In this document: in pieces, positions 21,327 through 30,984 of the stretch
How the letters are laid out: every line of letters begins with the position of its first letter
Position numbering within the stretch: the stretch's first letter is position 1
Origin: Chalciporus piperatus
Taxonomy: Eukaryota > Basidiomycota > Agaricomycetes > Boletales > Boletaceae
Assembly (NCBI GenBank): GCA_038093975.1
Contig: JBBPTG010000236.1
Location: 1-36,996, forward strand
Direction of reading: 5' to 3'
Length of the DNA: 36,996 bases
The notes under the pieces: model-generated
Seen by the model: the letters and a program-made list of their open reading frames with translations, nothing else
What the model was told of the DNA's origin: nothing
Database searches by the model: none
Program-made: the position numbers and the translations under genes

Positions 21327-22112
21327 GCACATATTAGAGATCTCGAGGATCGTCGTTGCTTTCGGACTGTATTGACACCTTTCTTTGTTGTTTTCCATTA
21401 GAATCTTGGTACTGGGGTTTGGAACATATATCGATAGATCACGAGGTATGCATTGGACTTGGGGGAAAGAGGTTGTGGAAGTACGCGGCATACCGTATTG
21501 CAACCTTACTAAAACATGGATGTCTGCGTAGCTGGCTTGCGCTTTAATGATCATTTATGCGACTGGACGACAACTTCATCTGAAGATGGCGAAGTTGTGG
21601 CAGCCGGAGAAGACGTCCAAGTGTGCAGCATGTAAGTGAGAAGTGTGACTATAAGCAATGAAAACCAAGGCTGTTCCAAGTACTTATCCGAAGGTTGCTT
21701 ATCGAGAGCGCAGCTACACGCCTGGTAGATACGCAGGGAAGGGATCGTCGTAAGGGTAAACTCCACGCACCGCTAGTCATTTGCGGGGCGAAATCGGTCG
21801 ATTGCGATGATCTGGATTACTCTGGAGCCCTCATGGTTTCGCAGCGGTAAATATTTATCCTGAGAGCAATCTCCGCAGGTAGTAGAACCATGCATGCTAA
21901 GACTTCGTAGAAGGCTGAGTTTGAGCGACAGGGCTAGGCAGTGCAATCGTGGTCGTGTATATTTGGGACAGGGTTAGGGACTTATCTGTATCGGTGCCGA
22001 GGTTAGGGCTATTGCACGCTGTACTTCTGAGAGAGTCGGATGCGGAGTAGTAGCTTTGTTGACAACTTGGTTCAAGTTGGTTGACAAGCTGAGATTAGCG
22101 AAGGATAAAGGA
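21327..22112. other. Intergenic, no gene seen
   Basis: Short open frames only. Around 21930-22010 the words GGGCTAGG, GGGTTAGGG and GGTTAGGG recur, scattered rather than in a tandem array. The region probably contains the promoter, and possibly an upstream exon, of the gene starting at 22113. Confidence 0.45.
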
Positions 22113-23527
22113 ATGTTCGCCACATCGGCAATCTCCGTCGACACGTTCCACCCATGTCCACCAAGTCGAGTTTATCTTGACAAGGTCAGACCAATAAATG
22201 AAGTCCTCGTGTGGAACATGGAGTCCAATTCCAGACCTGTGTGGAACGTAGGACAATACAGACGCGTGCTGACAAGTTGTGGGCGCCCTCCCCGGTGGTC
22301 ATGCGGCGGTGAGTTAAATACTGGCACTTCCAGTGCAAGGTGGGCGTCCTGTATCCCTCAGAATCTCCAGGCTACTCCGAGGACATCATTTATCTCCCCT
22401 CATTCCTCGGGCAGGGTACTACGTCCATCATTTTATCACGCAGATACCCCTCACCTGACACCGCAAGACGCTCCTGTGTATAATGTGTGCCAGACTCGTC
22501 TCCGCTGAACAAGGTCCCTCTTCTGGCCGACTCACTTCGCGCTTTCCACTGGTCCGAAACTCGAAGGTCGTGGATGTGAGCAAGGAAACGAAGGCTACAT
22601 TGGATCTCGTAATCCGTCCTTCGTTACATCTCTGCAAGTTGGCCCTTGACCGCAGCATCTGGATCGCTTCCAAAGTAGCTCCTCCGTTACGCACCCGAAA
22701 GAACTCAGTACTTTCCGAAGATGCCTCAACATCGGATACAGCATCCAAGGTAGTTTGGTTGCTACTATTGGAGCAGTGCGAATGATGCTAACAATTCATC
22801 TAGAAACAGGTTCGTTTCGATGATCGGCCCCTCATGATTCCCCGGAAAAGATTCTTTGCAAGGCGAAGGAGAGCGGTTCCTTCTTCCCCTGTGCAACCAT
22901 GCCTTGTGATTCGGGTACGTTCCTCCTCTCCTTGTAAGAACGGATCGTTTAAGACAATTGTAGAAATGTGAGACACGCCAAAACCCCCCGAAGCCACCTG
23001 TACCAACGGACTGTCAGTCCATCTACGAAGACTGTCTCTCCGATCACCCCGATTTTCAAGTCGACCTTCAAGTTCTTGAGGGCGACCGATGTTCAGACCC
23101 ACCGCCACATAAATTCATCGGTAGATCAGATTTCTATGAAACCAAGTCCGGCGTTGCCACGTTCGATAGCGCCGGATATGCAGATTATTGCTTCTCCAAG
23201 TGGCTTGATAAGCAGCGTGAAGACGCTTGGTCCCAAAAGCTCGTATTCGAGCACCCTGCCTCATTACCTTGGCCCCGCCGCAACGTCCCCCTTCTTACAC
23301 GCGATACGCGCGACGCAATCTCCTCTCGCCCCACACCTCCAGCTTCTTTGCCTGCCCCCATCTCACGTCCACCACGGTCCTTCCCCCGCCGAATTATTGC
23401 CTATCTCGAGGACGAGATCCAAAACGCTATCGTTGTATTGATAATTGGACTCCTCATTCATGCTTGTTTGTTTCTTTATCTGCTGTATGATGTGTTCGCT
23501 CGGGGGCTTCTTCCATCTGATGATTGA
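22113..23527 (+). CDS. Uncharacterised tail-anchored membrane protein, four exons
   Basis: Four exons join in phase to 419 residues: 22113-22415, 22468-22749, 22804-22914, 22964-23527. Intron 1 has a GTACTA donor and a CTGAC branch site 11 bases before its AG; introns 2 and 3 are plain GT-AG. The last two exons are the best supported: a basic stretch (RPLMIPRKRFFARRRAV), then a cysteine-containing acidic region (TDCQSIYEDCLSDHPDFQ), an aromatic segment (DSAGYADYCFSKWLDKQRED), and a proline-rich linker. Near the C-terminus is one hydrophobic helix (AIVVLIIGLLIHACLFLYLL) followed by a 13-residue tail. This architecture (long hydrophilic N-terminus, single helix at the end) is that of a tail-anchored protein facing the cytosol. 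The first exon is less protein-like and the start could lie elsewhere. I recognise no family. It is the neighbour of the STE3 receptor gene. Confidence 0.6.
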
Positions 23528-24432
23528 TATGTGTCTTCCTTCCTCTCTATGCGGCGTTTTTTCTTAGGTGATCGTATATTGTTTCGGGATACCCTGTTGG
23601 TTATAGATATTGTAGCTTTAGAACCCTTCCTTCTTATCGTCATGTACCTATGTATATACCATGAAACCACATTTGGGGCTTGGTAAAGTCACGGATTTCA
23701 GTCTTCGGGCGAGTGCAGCTCTCATGAAGCCATTAGTTAGTGTCAGAGCTGCCAGGCGAGCAACTCGTAGGCAACTGGTTGCTTGGCTAAGTGTATGAAA
23801 AGTTATACACTTGCTTACATCACATACTAGTTGGCCAACTAGTAGTCCCCCCTTGAGACCAACGATTGTACCGAAGCGCCGGGGCCGCTGGCATAAACAC
23901 CACTGTATCATTGATCACAACGGTGTTGATTAACAAAGCAGTCGCCAGGATTCCTCTTTTCAATGCGCACCAGAGCTTGTCCTTCCGCTGCGGCACCCCG
24001 AATGCGACGAAATTCATCACCGTGACACCCTTGAGGCCTTGAGGCTCCGAGCCGTTCAAGTTTCTCATAGTACTTATGCCTTTCCTCTCAGAAATGAATT
24101 CTATTCCTGTTGTCTCTGTATCAGGGAGCTCTGAAAATGTCAGAGCAAGCAAATGACGGCCATCTTAATTATTGTTCAACCACTTTGGCAACTGTGCACT
24201 TCCCTCCGCAACGTGTGGCCATTGTGCACCGAGGTACAATGGTGCTGCCAGTGGTGCTGTGGCTGTGCCACTCGGGTAAGTGCTAGGAAAGGTTTGTTCA
24301 CCAACTCCGCCCTTTGTTCTGGGTAAGCGTGTTCAGAAATCAGCTGTTGATAAATAGAAGGGCGGGTCAACGAGTATGGTGACAACCACTTTACTCCCCT
24401 TTTCCCTACGCCCTCCTTGAAAATATCTCACA
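23528..24432. other. Intergenic between the tail-anchored gene and STE3
   Basis: No gene I can support. One minus-strand frame (23820-24152) is open for 110 codons from an ATG, beginning MLALTFSELPDTETTGIEF, with an internal hydrophobic patch. It has no recognisable domain and no splice support and may be chance. I looked on both strands for a short peptide ending in a CaaX box (pheromone precursor) and found no convincing one. TGGTTGCTTGGC/AGTTGGCCAACTAG near 23780-23845 is a small palindrome. Confidence 0.4.
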
Positions 24433-25698
24433 ATGGACGTGAACTTGGCTGTCAATCCCACGTATCCACTTTTCCCTGTGATATCCTTCTTAGGTTTCGT
24501 CCTGGTCCTGATTCCTCTTCCTTGGCATTTCCAAGCGTGGAATGCTGGTACCTGCGCATATATGATCTGGGCAGCAGTCTCTTGCCTCATAGATTTCATT
24601 AATTCCGTTGTTTGGAGGCACAACGCCCTGAACGTTGCTCCTGTTTGGTGTGACATCTGTAAGTTTATCCAATTTTGTGATCAACGTCTACTTACCTCCA
24701 TAGCTTCGAAGATCCTGCTCGGTGCTAGCGTGGGGATACCTGCTGCTGGACTTTGCATCAGCCGACGACTGTACATCATTTCCTCGATCAAGTATACGAT
24801 TGTTACCGCGAAGGACGTACGTGCGTACTTTGAGACGAAGCGTCCATTCGCTCATTAGCCATGTAGAAACGTAACGCTGTCATTATTGACTTGTGTATTG
24901 CCTTTGGAATTCCTTTGATTGTCATGGCACTTCGTAGGTCCTTTATTTGCCTTCTTCAAGCTTGGACTGAACATGAGCCTTCTAGATTATGTTGTTCAGG
25001 GTATGTTTTTTTTGAGAGTTTCAACCTCCGCCCTGATATTGTATCCAGGTCATCGTTTTGACATTTTGCAGGATGTTGGCTGTTGGCCTTCAATTTACAA
25101 CACACTTCCCGCTTACTTCTTGGTATTCATGTGGCCCACCCTCTTGGGTTGTATCTCGTTTGTATTTTCAAGTAAGTATGCTTTACCCCCATGTCACAGG
25201 TTGACTCATTATTGCACAGCTCTCACGTTGCGCGCCTTTATCAGACGCCGCTTGGAGTTCAATCAACTTGTCACGGCTCACAACTCGTTGAACCCCAACC
25301 GATACTTGCGTCTGATGCTCCTAGCTGTCTCAGACATGCTATGCACGATTCCTATCAGCCTATACAGCGTGTATATCGCCAACGAAGGTGTTCGACTTCA
25401 ACCCTGGATTTCATGGGCAAACGTACATTATGGTTTCTCTTTTGTCGGAGAAATTCCCGCCGTAAAATGGATGAACAATCCCATTCAACGGACTTCTGTG
25501 GAGTTGACACGGTCACTGTTCCCCGCCTTCGCATTGCTGTTTTTCTTGTTGTTTGGCTTCGCAGCTGAGGCTCGCAAGAATTACTATATCGCCTTCCTAT
25601 TCATCGCCAAGCCTTTCGGCTACCGGCCCACATCAGGATCATCTGCTAGCCTCCCACAACAGTTCGTTGCTGAAAGTCTTTCCACTCCTATTTTCTAA
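24433..25698 (+). CDS. STE3-like: STE3-type fungal pheromone receptor (G-protein-coupled)
   Basis: Six exons (24433-24658, 24704-24816, 24867-24933, 24986-25000, 25049-25171, 25220-25698) join in phase to 340 residues. The protein begins with the family's short N-terminus and helix 1 (FPVISFLGFVLVLIPLPWH). It continues with WAAVSCLIDFINSVVW, the SRRLYII region, the helix 4-5 signature YVVQGHRFDILQDVGCWPS followed by YNTLPAYFLVFMWP, the basic loop RAFIRRRLEFNQL, NRYLRLMLLAVSDM, and the conserved AEARKNY region after helix 7. Exon 4 is only 15 bp, but it is needed for the YVVQG motif. Family role: plasma-membrane receptor for farnesylated peptide pheromones, coupled to a heterotrimeric G protein in mating. 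The stop at 25696-25698 gives an unusually short tail. An intron (25670-25770 region, donor GTCTTT, acceptor TTTCAG) would instead add a Ser-rich tail ending at 26006. No pheromone gene was found nearby. Confidence 0.9.
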
Positions 25699-25765
25699 AC
25701 CCTATTACTAGATGGAAGGCGAAACAAAACAACTCTATTTCCGTCGGATCATTGTCTGTTTATGT

Positions 25766-26006
25766 TTCAGCCAAACCCCCACAAATGAAGCAGGCAAAAC
25801 GCCCGGGCTCATTTGTATCTTCCACCGGTGACTTCGATAGTGACATTGAGAAGTCAGCGGGTTGTTCGTCACCTTCGCTTCCCAATTTCTTCAGGCAACA
25901 CCAGAACCTCTCCCTCATGTCTGGTTCCCCCAAGGTTGGATCTCCCTTTACTTCGCAGAGCGTCTGTCCGATCCCACCTGCACACTCAAACAGTTGCAAT
26001 CGCTAA
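25766..26006 (+). CDS. Possible last exon of the STE3 receptor (cytoplasmic tail)
   Basis: After an acceptor TTTCAG the frame reads KPPQMKQAKRPGSFVSSTG, then DFDSDIEKSAG, and ends at 26006. This serine-rich composition is typical of basidiomycete STE3 C-terminal tails. In-phase joining works with the weak donor GTCTTT inside the preceding exon. Without this splice the receptor ends at 25698 and this stretch is 3' untranslated sequence. Confidence 0.35.
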
Positions 26007-26602
26007 ACCACCTTTCCATCACCACACAACCTCAGCGCCTCGGCGCTGTTTAAGGCTTGCTTCTTTTGTATTCAGCCATTTTCCTATCTTTTGCTTCCAT
26101 GCTGTGCGCTCGAACGCACCACACTATTCATTTCATGCCGACCATTCACGATCATCATCTTCTCCAATGAATCTTTAACTTTGACCAGTCCGGCATTTTT
26201 GGACCCACTCCTTTGTTAACATTCTCGGGCACTTCGGCGATATCAAGCCATATCCTGCCTACATATTTCATTGTCCAGGAACATCATTTGAGCTCGCTCG
26301 TCGCACTTTAGGTGTACAGAGTTCCTTACTCACATGTAGCCTCCCTGACACCACAGTGTATCTTAATCATTATCTTTAGACGCAATAAATCTATTACGAA
26401 GAGCAAGGTATGAGACCAAGGTGACATCTTTCTTCCATGGGTCGGTTCGTCGCAGACACATTGCAAGCAACTATCGACTCGATCTGCACGATCATGATAG
26501 TGTCTCTTGACAAGCTCTTACCCCGCCCAATCCGATTCTAGGGTTCGCTCAAGGACACGAGGTCACCGACAAGACGGTAAACGCGCAGCGCACACCACCG
26601 AC
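26007..26602. other. Intergenic after the receptor gene
   Basis: No supported gene. AATAAA lies at 26384-26389 and is a candidate polyadenylation signal for the receptor gene. No CaaX peptide frame was found on either strand by eye. Confidence 0.4.
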
Positions 26603-26835
26603 CCTATCAAGTCATTAGGAGAACCCCACATCTCGGCTTTCGGATTCGTTTTCGCTACAACCTTGATAGGCAAAGGGGGCGCCTAAATACTATCGTTTTC
26701 TTCAGGTGCTTAGTCCCCAAATGAACGAAATATATACAGACCTTTCTTCCGCTCCTTGGGAGCCATTGGGTTCGATCTCAACGTACTCGTCCTTGCTCTG
26801 AATCATTCCTTCAGATCTCGAGCTAGTCTGGAGAC
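26603..26835 (-). pseudogene. Inverted, broken copy of the 3' end of the gene at 27012-27912
   Basis: Read on the minus strand, this segment matches exon 3, intron 3 and exon 4 of the plus-strand gene downstream. AGAGCAAGGACGAGTACG corresponds to AGGGCAAAGACGAACACG, and GGCTCCCAAGGAGCGGAAG to GGCTCCCAAAGAGCGAAAG. The part corresponding to exon 4 reads APPLPIKVVAKTNPKAEM against APPLPTETTTKKDPRTEM. In the copy an early Arg codon has become TGA, and the stop after the C-terminus is lost. Because the intron is retained, the copy arose from DNA, not from mRNA. Divergence is substantial, so it is old or unconstrained. Confidence 0.7.
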
Positions 26836-27011
26836 AAGCCCGTCTATCTATAAGGCAAGCCGTTAATCCCGAGCGAGATGAACGGGATGCCATTAATGTT
26901 CTGTAGTGATTTGTCCTTGTCGATGAAGAGATAGGGGTTTTACATATCCGGATGAAACCCTTGCTGCGAACGACCGAAGTGGCAGTGACTCCGAGTCCCA
27001 CTCCACTTACG

Positions 27012-27912
27012 ATGAATGATACCAACACACCCGGTCCGTCACAAGGCCAGCCTAGCGGACGCGGCCGAGGCAGAGGTAAATCAAGAGGCGGTCTCGGCAA
27101 ATACCTCCGCGCCCGAGGTCGAGGTCGCTCGTTCGGGCGCCCGGCCGAATTCTCGAAACGACTCGTTCTAGAGGGGGAAGAAATCGAGGAGCTCGATCCG
27201 GTAGAGGCGGTAGAATTGCGCCAAAAGTTTTCAAAGCGTCAACTGGTGTCGAATGCAGATCGGTATGTGGAGGAACCTCAGCTGGATTCGGATGGTATGT
27301 GTGTATATTGTGTTTTTGGGAATGGGTGTGGTGGGATTGGACGTTGAGAGCTGCGGCGTGGTGTTTTTAGGTGAGGAGATTCAAGAGCCGGAGGTCGATC
27401 TGTCTGCATTCTTGGAGAAGCAGCGATTATCGGAGGCGGAGCCTGTGATCGGTGTAGGTGTCGGCGCCGAGGAAGACGACGATGACGAGATAGATCACTC
27501 GCTGGCGGATATAAGTTCTCACAAGCAGCTTCTTACACAATGGAAGAAGGGCCGCGTACAGACTATCGAATGGGACGAGTCACTCGAACAGATCAGTCGC
27601 GAGAAAGCCGTGGCCGATGCTAATCGAGGTTCGTATACGTTGATCGGCGCTTGTGTCCTATATTAATGATTTATTTCGAGCCTTGGATAGATCTAAAGGA
27701 AAGATTCAGGGCAAAGACGAACACGCTGAGATCGAAGCCGATGGCTCCCAAAGAGCGAAAGAGAGGTTTGTTGTCCATGCGTCTGTATGGGTTTATGCTG
27801 AGTATTTAAAGAAAATGATATTGTCCAGGCTCCTCCTTTGCCAACCGAGACGACCACAAAGAAGGATCCCAGAACTGAGATGCAGGATTTTCTTGATGAC
27901 CTGCTTGGATAG
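27012..27912 (+). CDS. RG-rich acidic protein, conserved-looking, function unknown
   Basis: Four exons (27012-27294, 27371-27628, 27691-27765, 27812-27912) join in phase to 238 residues; an in-frame ATG at 26952 would add 20. The N-terminus has an RG-repeat stretch (SGRGRGRGKSRGGLG and ARGRGRSFGR), a composition common in RNA-binding or methylated proteins. Then come EEIEELDPVEAVELRQKF, an acidic run (EEDDDDEID), and a well-formed helical C-terminal half: QWKKGRVQTIEWDESLEQ, then REKAVADANRDLKERFRA, ending MQDFLDDLLG. Codon use and spacing suggest a conserved housekeeping-type gene, but I cannot name it. The acceptor for exon 4 (TTTAAAG at 27811) was chosen because the CCAG 25 bases later does not keep the frame. 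A Harbinger terminal repeat begins 24 bp past the stop. Confidence 0.75.
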
Positions 27913-27932
27913 GCCTGCTGCGCTACGGCGTA

Positions 27933-27960
27933 TTAGAGCCTGTCCAGCAACCGGTTTCTC
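27933..27960 (+). repeat. Candidate 5' terminal inverted repeat of the Harbinger element with TTA target site
   Basis: TTA at 27933-27935 is followed by GAGCCTGTCCAGCAACCGG, a start of the kind seen in PIF/Harbinger elements, which duplicate a TWA target. The matching 3' end was not found between 30514 and 30985, so the right end is missing or degenerate. Confidence 0.4.
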
Positions 27961-28051
27961 GCCAGTTTCTCGCTCCAGTTTCTTGTCCAAAATAGAACCA
28001 AATAGAAATCGTGACAATAGTGTGATTTCCATATCCGGGTTTGTCGCCTCC

Positions 28052-30513
28052 ATGTCGTCACCTTCTCCTCAGGCTCGCGAACTCTTGCGGCAAAAATTTA
28101 TGCTGCTTCGCTGGGCTGCAGCCATGGTAGCACAAATCATCATGGCAGCAGCCCTGGTCTACGCTGCTCCTCTATACAACAAACAACCCTATCACACATC
28201 TATTCTCAGTGGTCAGGCATGGGTACAAGAACTAGTGATGGACGGGCTGGGCCTGAAGCCCTGAAGCCCACAGGCCAGGCCCTATATAGGCCAGGCCAAG
28301 CCAGGCCCAGATATTGGGCTTGTAAGGGCTTAGGGCCTGGCTTGAGATATACACAGGCCCAAGCCCAGGGCCCAGGCCAGGGCTTTTTCCAATCTCATTG
28401 TAGTTTTTATATCACACCTAAAATTGATAATAGCAGGCCAGTCTGCTGCATGGTACTCTAAGTAGCACTATTATCAAGTGAAATTTACCTAAATGCCTGA
28501 TAAAATCTATGAGATGTCAAGCATCAGACAAGTGCACTGCCCAGATTATACACACACTTTTAATAGCCAAGGTAAGCACTGTCATCAAGAGGAATAGATG
28601 CACCCCCAAACATGAAAAACTTGACAGGCAAATCACCTAAGTGGAGAGGCAAAAATGTGTCATGTTTCCAGTATTTTTTTCCTGGTGTGTAAGTGTAAGC
28701 ACGTCCATTGCGGACCCTGACAGGGCTGTGAATATTGCAAGTGCCATGATGAACATCTATGTGAGTGACAGAGAGAAAGAAGAGTGAGTGACGACGACAG
28801 TGATGAAGTGTGAGATCCACAATGACATGGCACTTATGATGTGACACTGATACAATACAAAGCAAGAAGAGCATTCACGTGATTTCCCAGTGGCAACTCA
28901 AGCATAATGTATTAAATCACATATAAACTAATGTTCTACACAGAAATAATCATATCTCATGACAATATGAGCCAATTCTCACGGCCCAGGGATCAATTGA
29001 AAGCCAAGGCCACTGCAACCTGACCTACATGTTCAAAGCATTATTTCCATGGGATTATGTGGTATTTTAAAGAACCAGCCATGAAATACTTGCAATGTGA
29101 TGTGTTTGATGGTCCAGTTCAGTTTTGTGATCACCAGTGTGGTCCAGCTGCCATATTTAAAAAGCAAAAAAATTGAATTAGATTGGACTTTGAAATACTA
29201 CACCCAGGCCCTGGCCTAGGCCCAGGCCAGGCCAGGCCAGGCCCTAGCCCACTGCTAGGGCCTGGCCTGACATTTTAGTAGGCCCAAGCTCTCTAAAGCC
29301 AGGCCCAAGCCCTGGCTTTCAGGCCAAGCCAGGCCCGTCCATCACTAACAAGAACTTCTCGATGGTCATCCGGATCGGATCAAATGTGAACTCGGGATGC
29401 GGAAGCATGTTTTTCAGCAGCTTGTTCAAGAGTTGCGTGAGATAGGTTTTGCCAACTCGCGTTATATCACTCTGGAAGAGCAAGTTGCTATTTTCTTGTA
29501 CATGTCAGTCACTGGATTATCTAGTCACCATGTTGGAGAGCGCTTTCAGCACTCCCCAACCACGATCACAAAGTATATCTCCATTTATTTATAATATTTT
29601 TGCTAAATACTCTTGTCTAGATATTTCAAGAAAATTTTGGTCGCTGTATCCTCTCCACCCTTCTATCCTAGATATGTTTTTCTCCCCCCTGACGACGCTC
29701 CAACTCCCCTCGACATTCGTTGCAATCCAAAGTTCTTCCCCTACTTTCGAGATGCTCTGGGTGCTATGGATGGGACACATATCAACTGTTGTCTCTCTGC
29801 GTCAGAGCGTCATTTGGCTCGGGATCGCAAAGGAGGTATTACTCAAAATTGCCTGGCATGCTGCTCATTCGACCTTCGCTTTCAATACATTCTCAGTGGA
29901 TGGGATGGCTGTGCATCTGATGCCAGCATGTATCAGGACGCACATCTCTCCGATTTGTTTATCCCTCCTGGCAAATATTATCTTGCTGATGCTGGATTTG
30001 GCATTTGCAATGCACTTCTGGTGCCGTATCGCAACACTCGATACCATTTGGCAGAGTGGGGTCGGGCCCAAGTACGGTGAGCAATTTTTTCATTTAGATA
30101 TACATCCATTTAACCCAGGCCATCAAAGCCCTCAGACACCACAGGAGCTATACAATTTGCGACACACATCTGCTAGAAATGCCGTTGAACGTATCTTTGG
30201 GATCCTCAAGCGACATTTTCGAATTCTTATTCATGCACCAGAATTCAGCATGGCCAAGCAAGCTCGGATATCCCCCCTGCTCTTGCCGCAATTCACAATT
30301 TTATTCGGGTTCATGATCCTACGGAGATTCAGGAGTTTCGCGATGTTCCAGAAAATGTTGACATGAACCCAGGTACACCGAGGGAAGTATTGGCAGAGGG
30401 ACCCGCGACCCGTACAGAAAAAGAGCAGGCAGGCAATTTCAGAGATGATCTTGCTCAGACAATGTGGGAGGATTATCTGGACCATATAGCAAGGAATGGG
30501 GCTGGTTTGGAGT
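28052..30513 (+). pseudogene. PIF/Harbinger (DDE_Tnp_4 / HARBI1-like) transposase, interrupted by hAT and frameshifted
   Basis: The first exon starts at 28052 (MSSPSPQARELLRQKF) and runs to AWVQEL at 28232. The hAT insertion 28233-29347 and one 8-bp duplicate follow; after them the same frame resumes with LDGHPDRIKCELG at 29356. A 48-bp intron (29573-29620) and probably a 64-bp intron (30072-30135) follow. The DDE catalytic core is visible: first Asp in GAMDGTHINC, second Asp in YYLADAGFG, Glu in RNAVERIFGILKRHF. In the last exon, at the C6 run 30272-30277, the frame shifts by one base: the upstream frame gives unrelated residues, while the alternative frame gives the expected IHNFIRVHDP and continues to a stop at 30511-30513. 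The N-terminal helix-turn-helix region (LEEQVAIFLYMSVTGLSSH) is intact. The element is therefore inactive twice over. Confidence 0.85.
28225..29355. mobile_element. Non-autonomous hAT element, 1,115 bp (28233-29347), with 8-bp target duplication ACAAGAAC
   Basis: The termini are a perfect 15-bp inverted repeat, TAGTGATGGACGGGC at 28233 and its complement ending at 29347, with the TAG..CTA ends typical of hAT elements. ACAAGAAC flanks it on both sides (28225-28232 and 29348-29355), the 8-bp duplication made by hAT transposases. Both subterminal regions (28247-28388 and about 29200-29335) are dense with GGCCTGGGCC and GGCCAGGCC words, as in hAT transposase-binding sites. The interior is AT-rich with no transposase-like frame, so it depended on a transposase encoded elsewhere. 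It sits inside the first coding exon of the Harbinger transposase. Confidence 0.92.
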
Positions 30514-30534
30514 AGTTACATTCAAGGGATTGTA

Positions 30535-30780
30535 CTAAATAGTGGGACCAGTACTAGTACCATCCCTCTGTACAATCTTTCGCTGAATCCAGACACGTCG
30601 CAATCCCTCCGCCTCCGAACCCTGAATCATCATGTAGGTATCAGCTGCTGCGACGTCAGCCTCAAAAACCTCAATCAAAGATGACATCTGCTCGTCCGAA
30701 AGATCCTTCTCTACCTTCAGTGCACATGCCATCGCTTGGCGCTTGCGAATGGGAGACATCAGGAAAAACCTCTCCCTGAT
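30535..30780 (-). pseudogene. Remnant of a second Harbinger-type gene (C-terminal part), convergent
   Basis: On the minus strand the frame reads SPIRKRQAMACALKVEKDLS, then DEQMSSLIEVFEADVAAADT, then RRVWIQRKI. This lies tail to tail with the transposase, and the pattern resembles the C-terminal tail I associate with the Myb/SANT-like accessory protein of fungal Harbinger elements (recollection of the pattern, not searched). Upstream of 30780 the sequence turns AT-rich and non-coding, so the DNA-binding part is absent, probably lost when the neighbouring Plavaka element arrived. Confidence 0.4.
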
Positions 30781-30984
30781 AATTGAATAGAATATCACAT
30801 ATTTTCGAACATTTTCAACTAATACCTTCATTTTCAACATTTTATACAGATTATCTACTATTATCTTCAAATCAATGGGCATTCCGGATGGGCACGAGAT
30901 CAACATTAACTGCATTATCTTATATTTATTGAAAATCCCATTAATTGAGAGATTTTGTTGAAAATATAACTATGTTCAAATAGA

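Noticed and set aside
23820..24152. Minus-strand 110-codon frame beginning MLALTFSEL
   Set aside because: No recognisable domain, no introns or promoter signals; kept only as a note in the intergenic entry.
28560..28874. 104-codon minus-strand frame inside the hAT element
   Set aside because: AT-rich interior without transposase-like residues; no hAT dimerisation or DDE signature.
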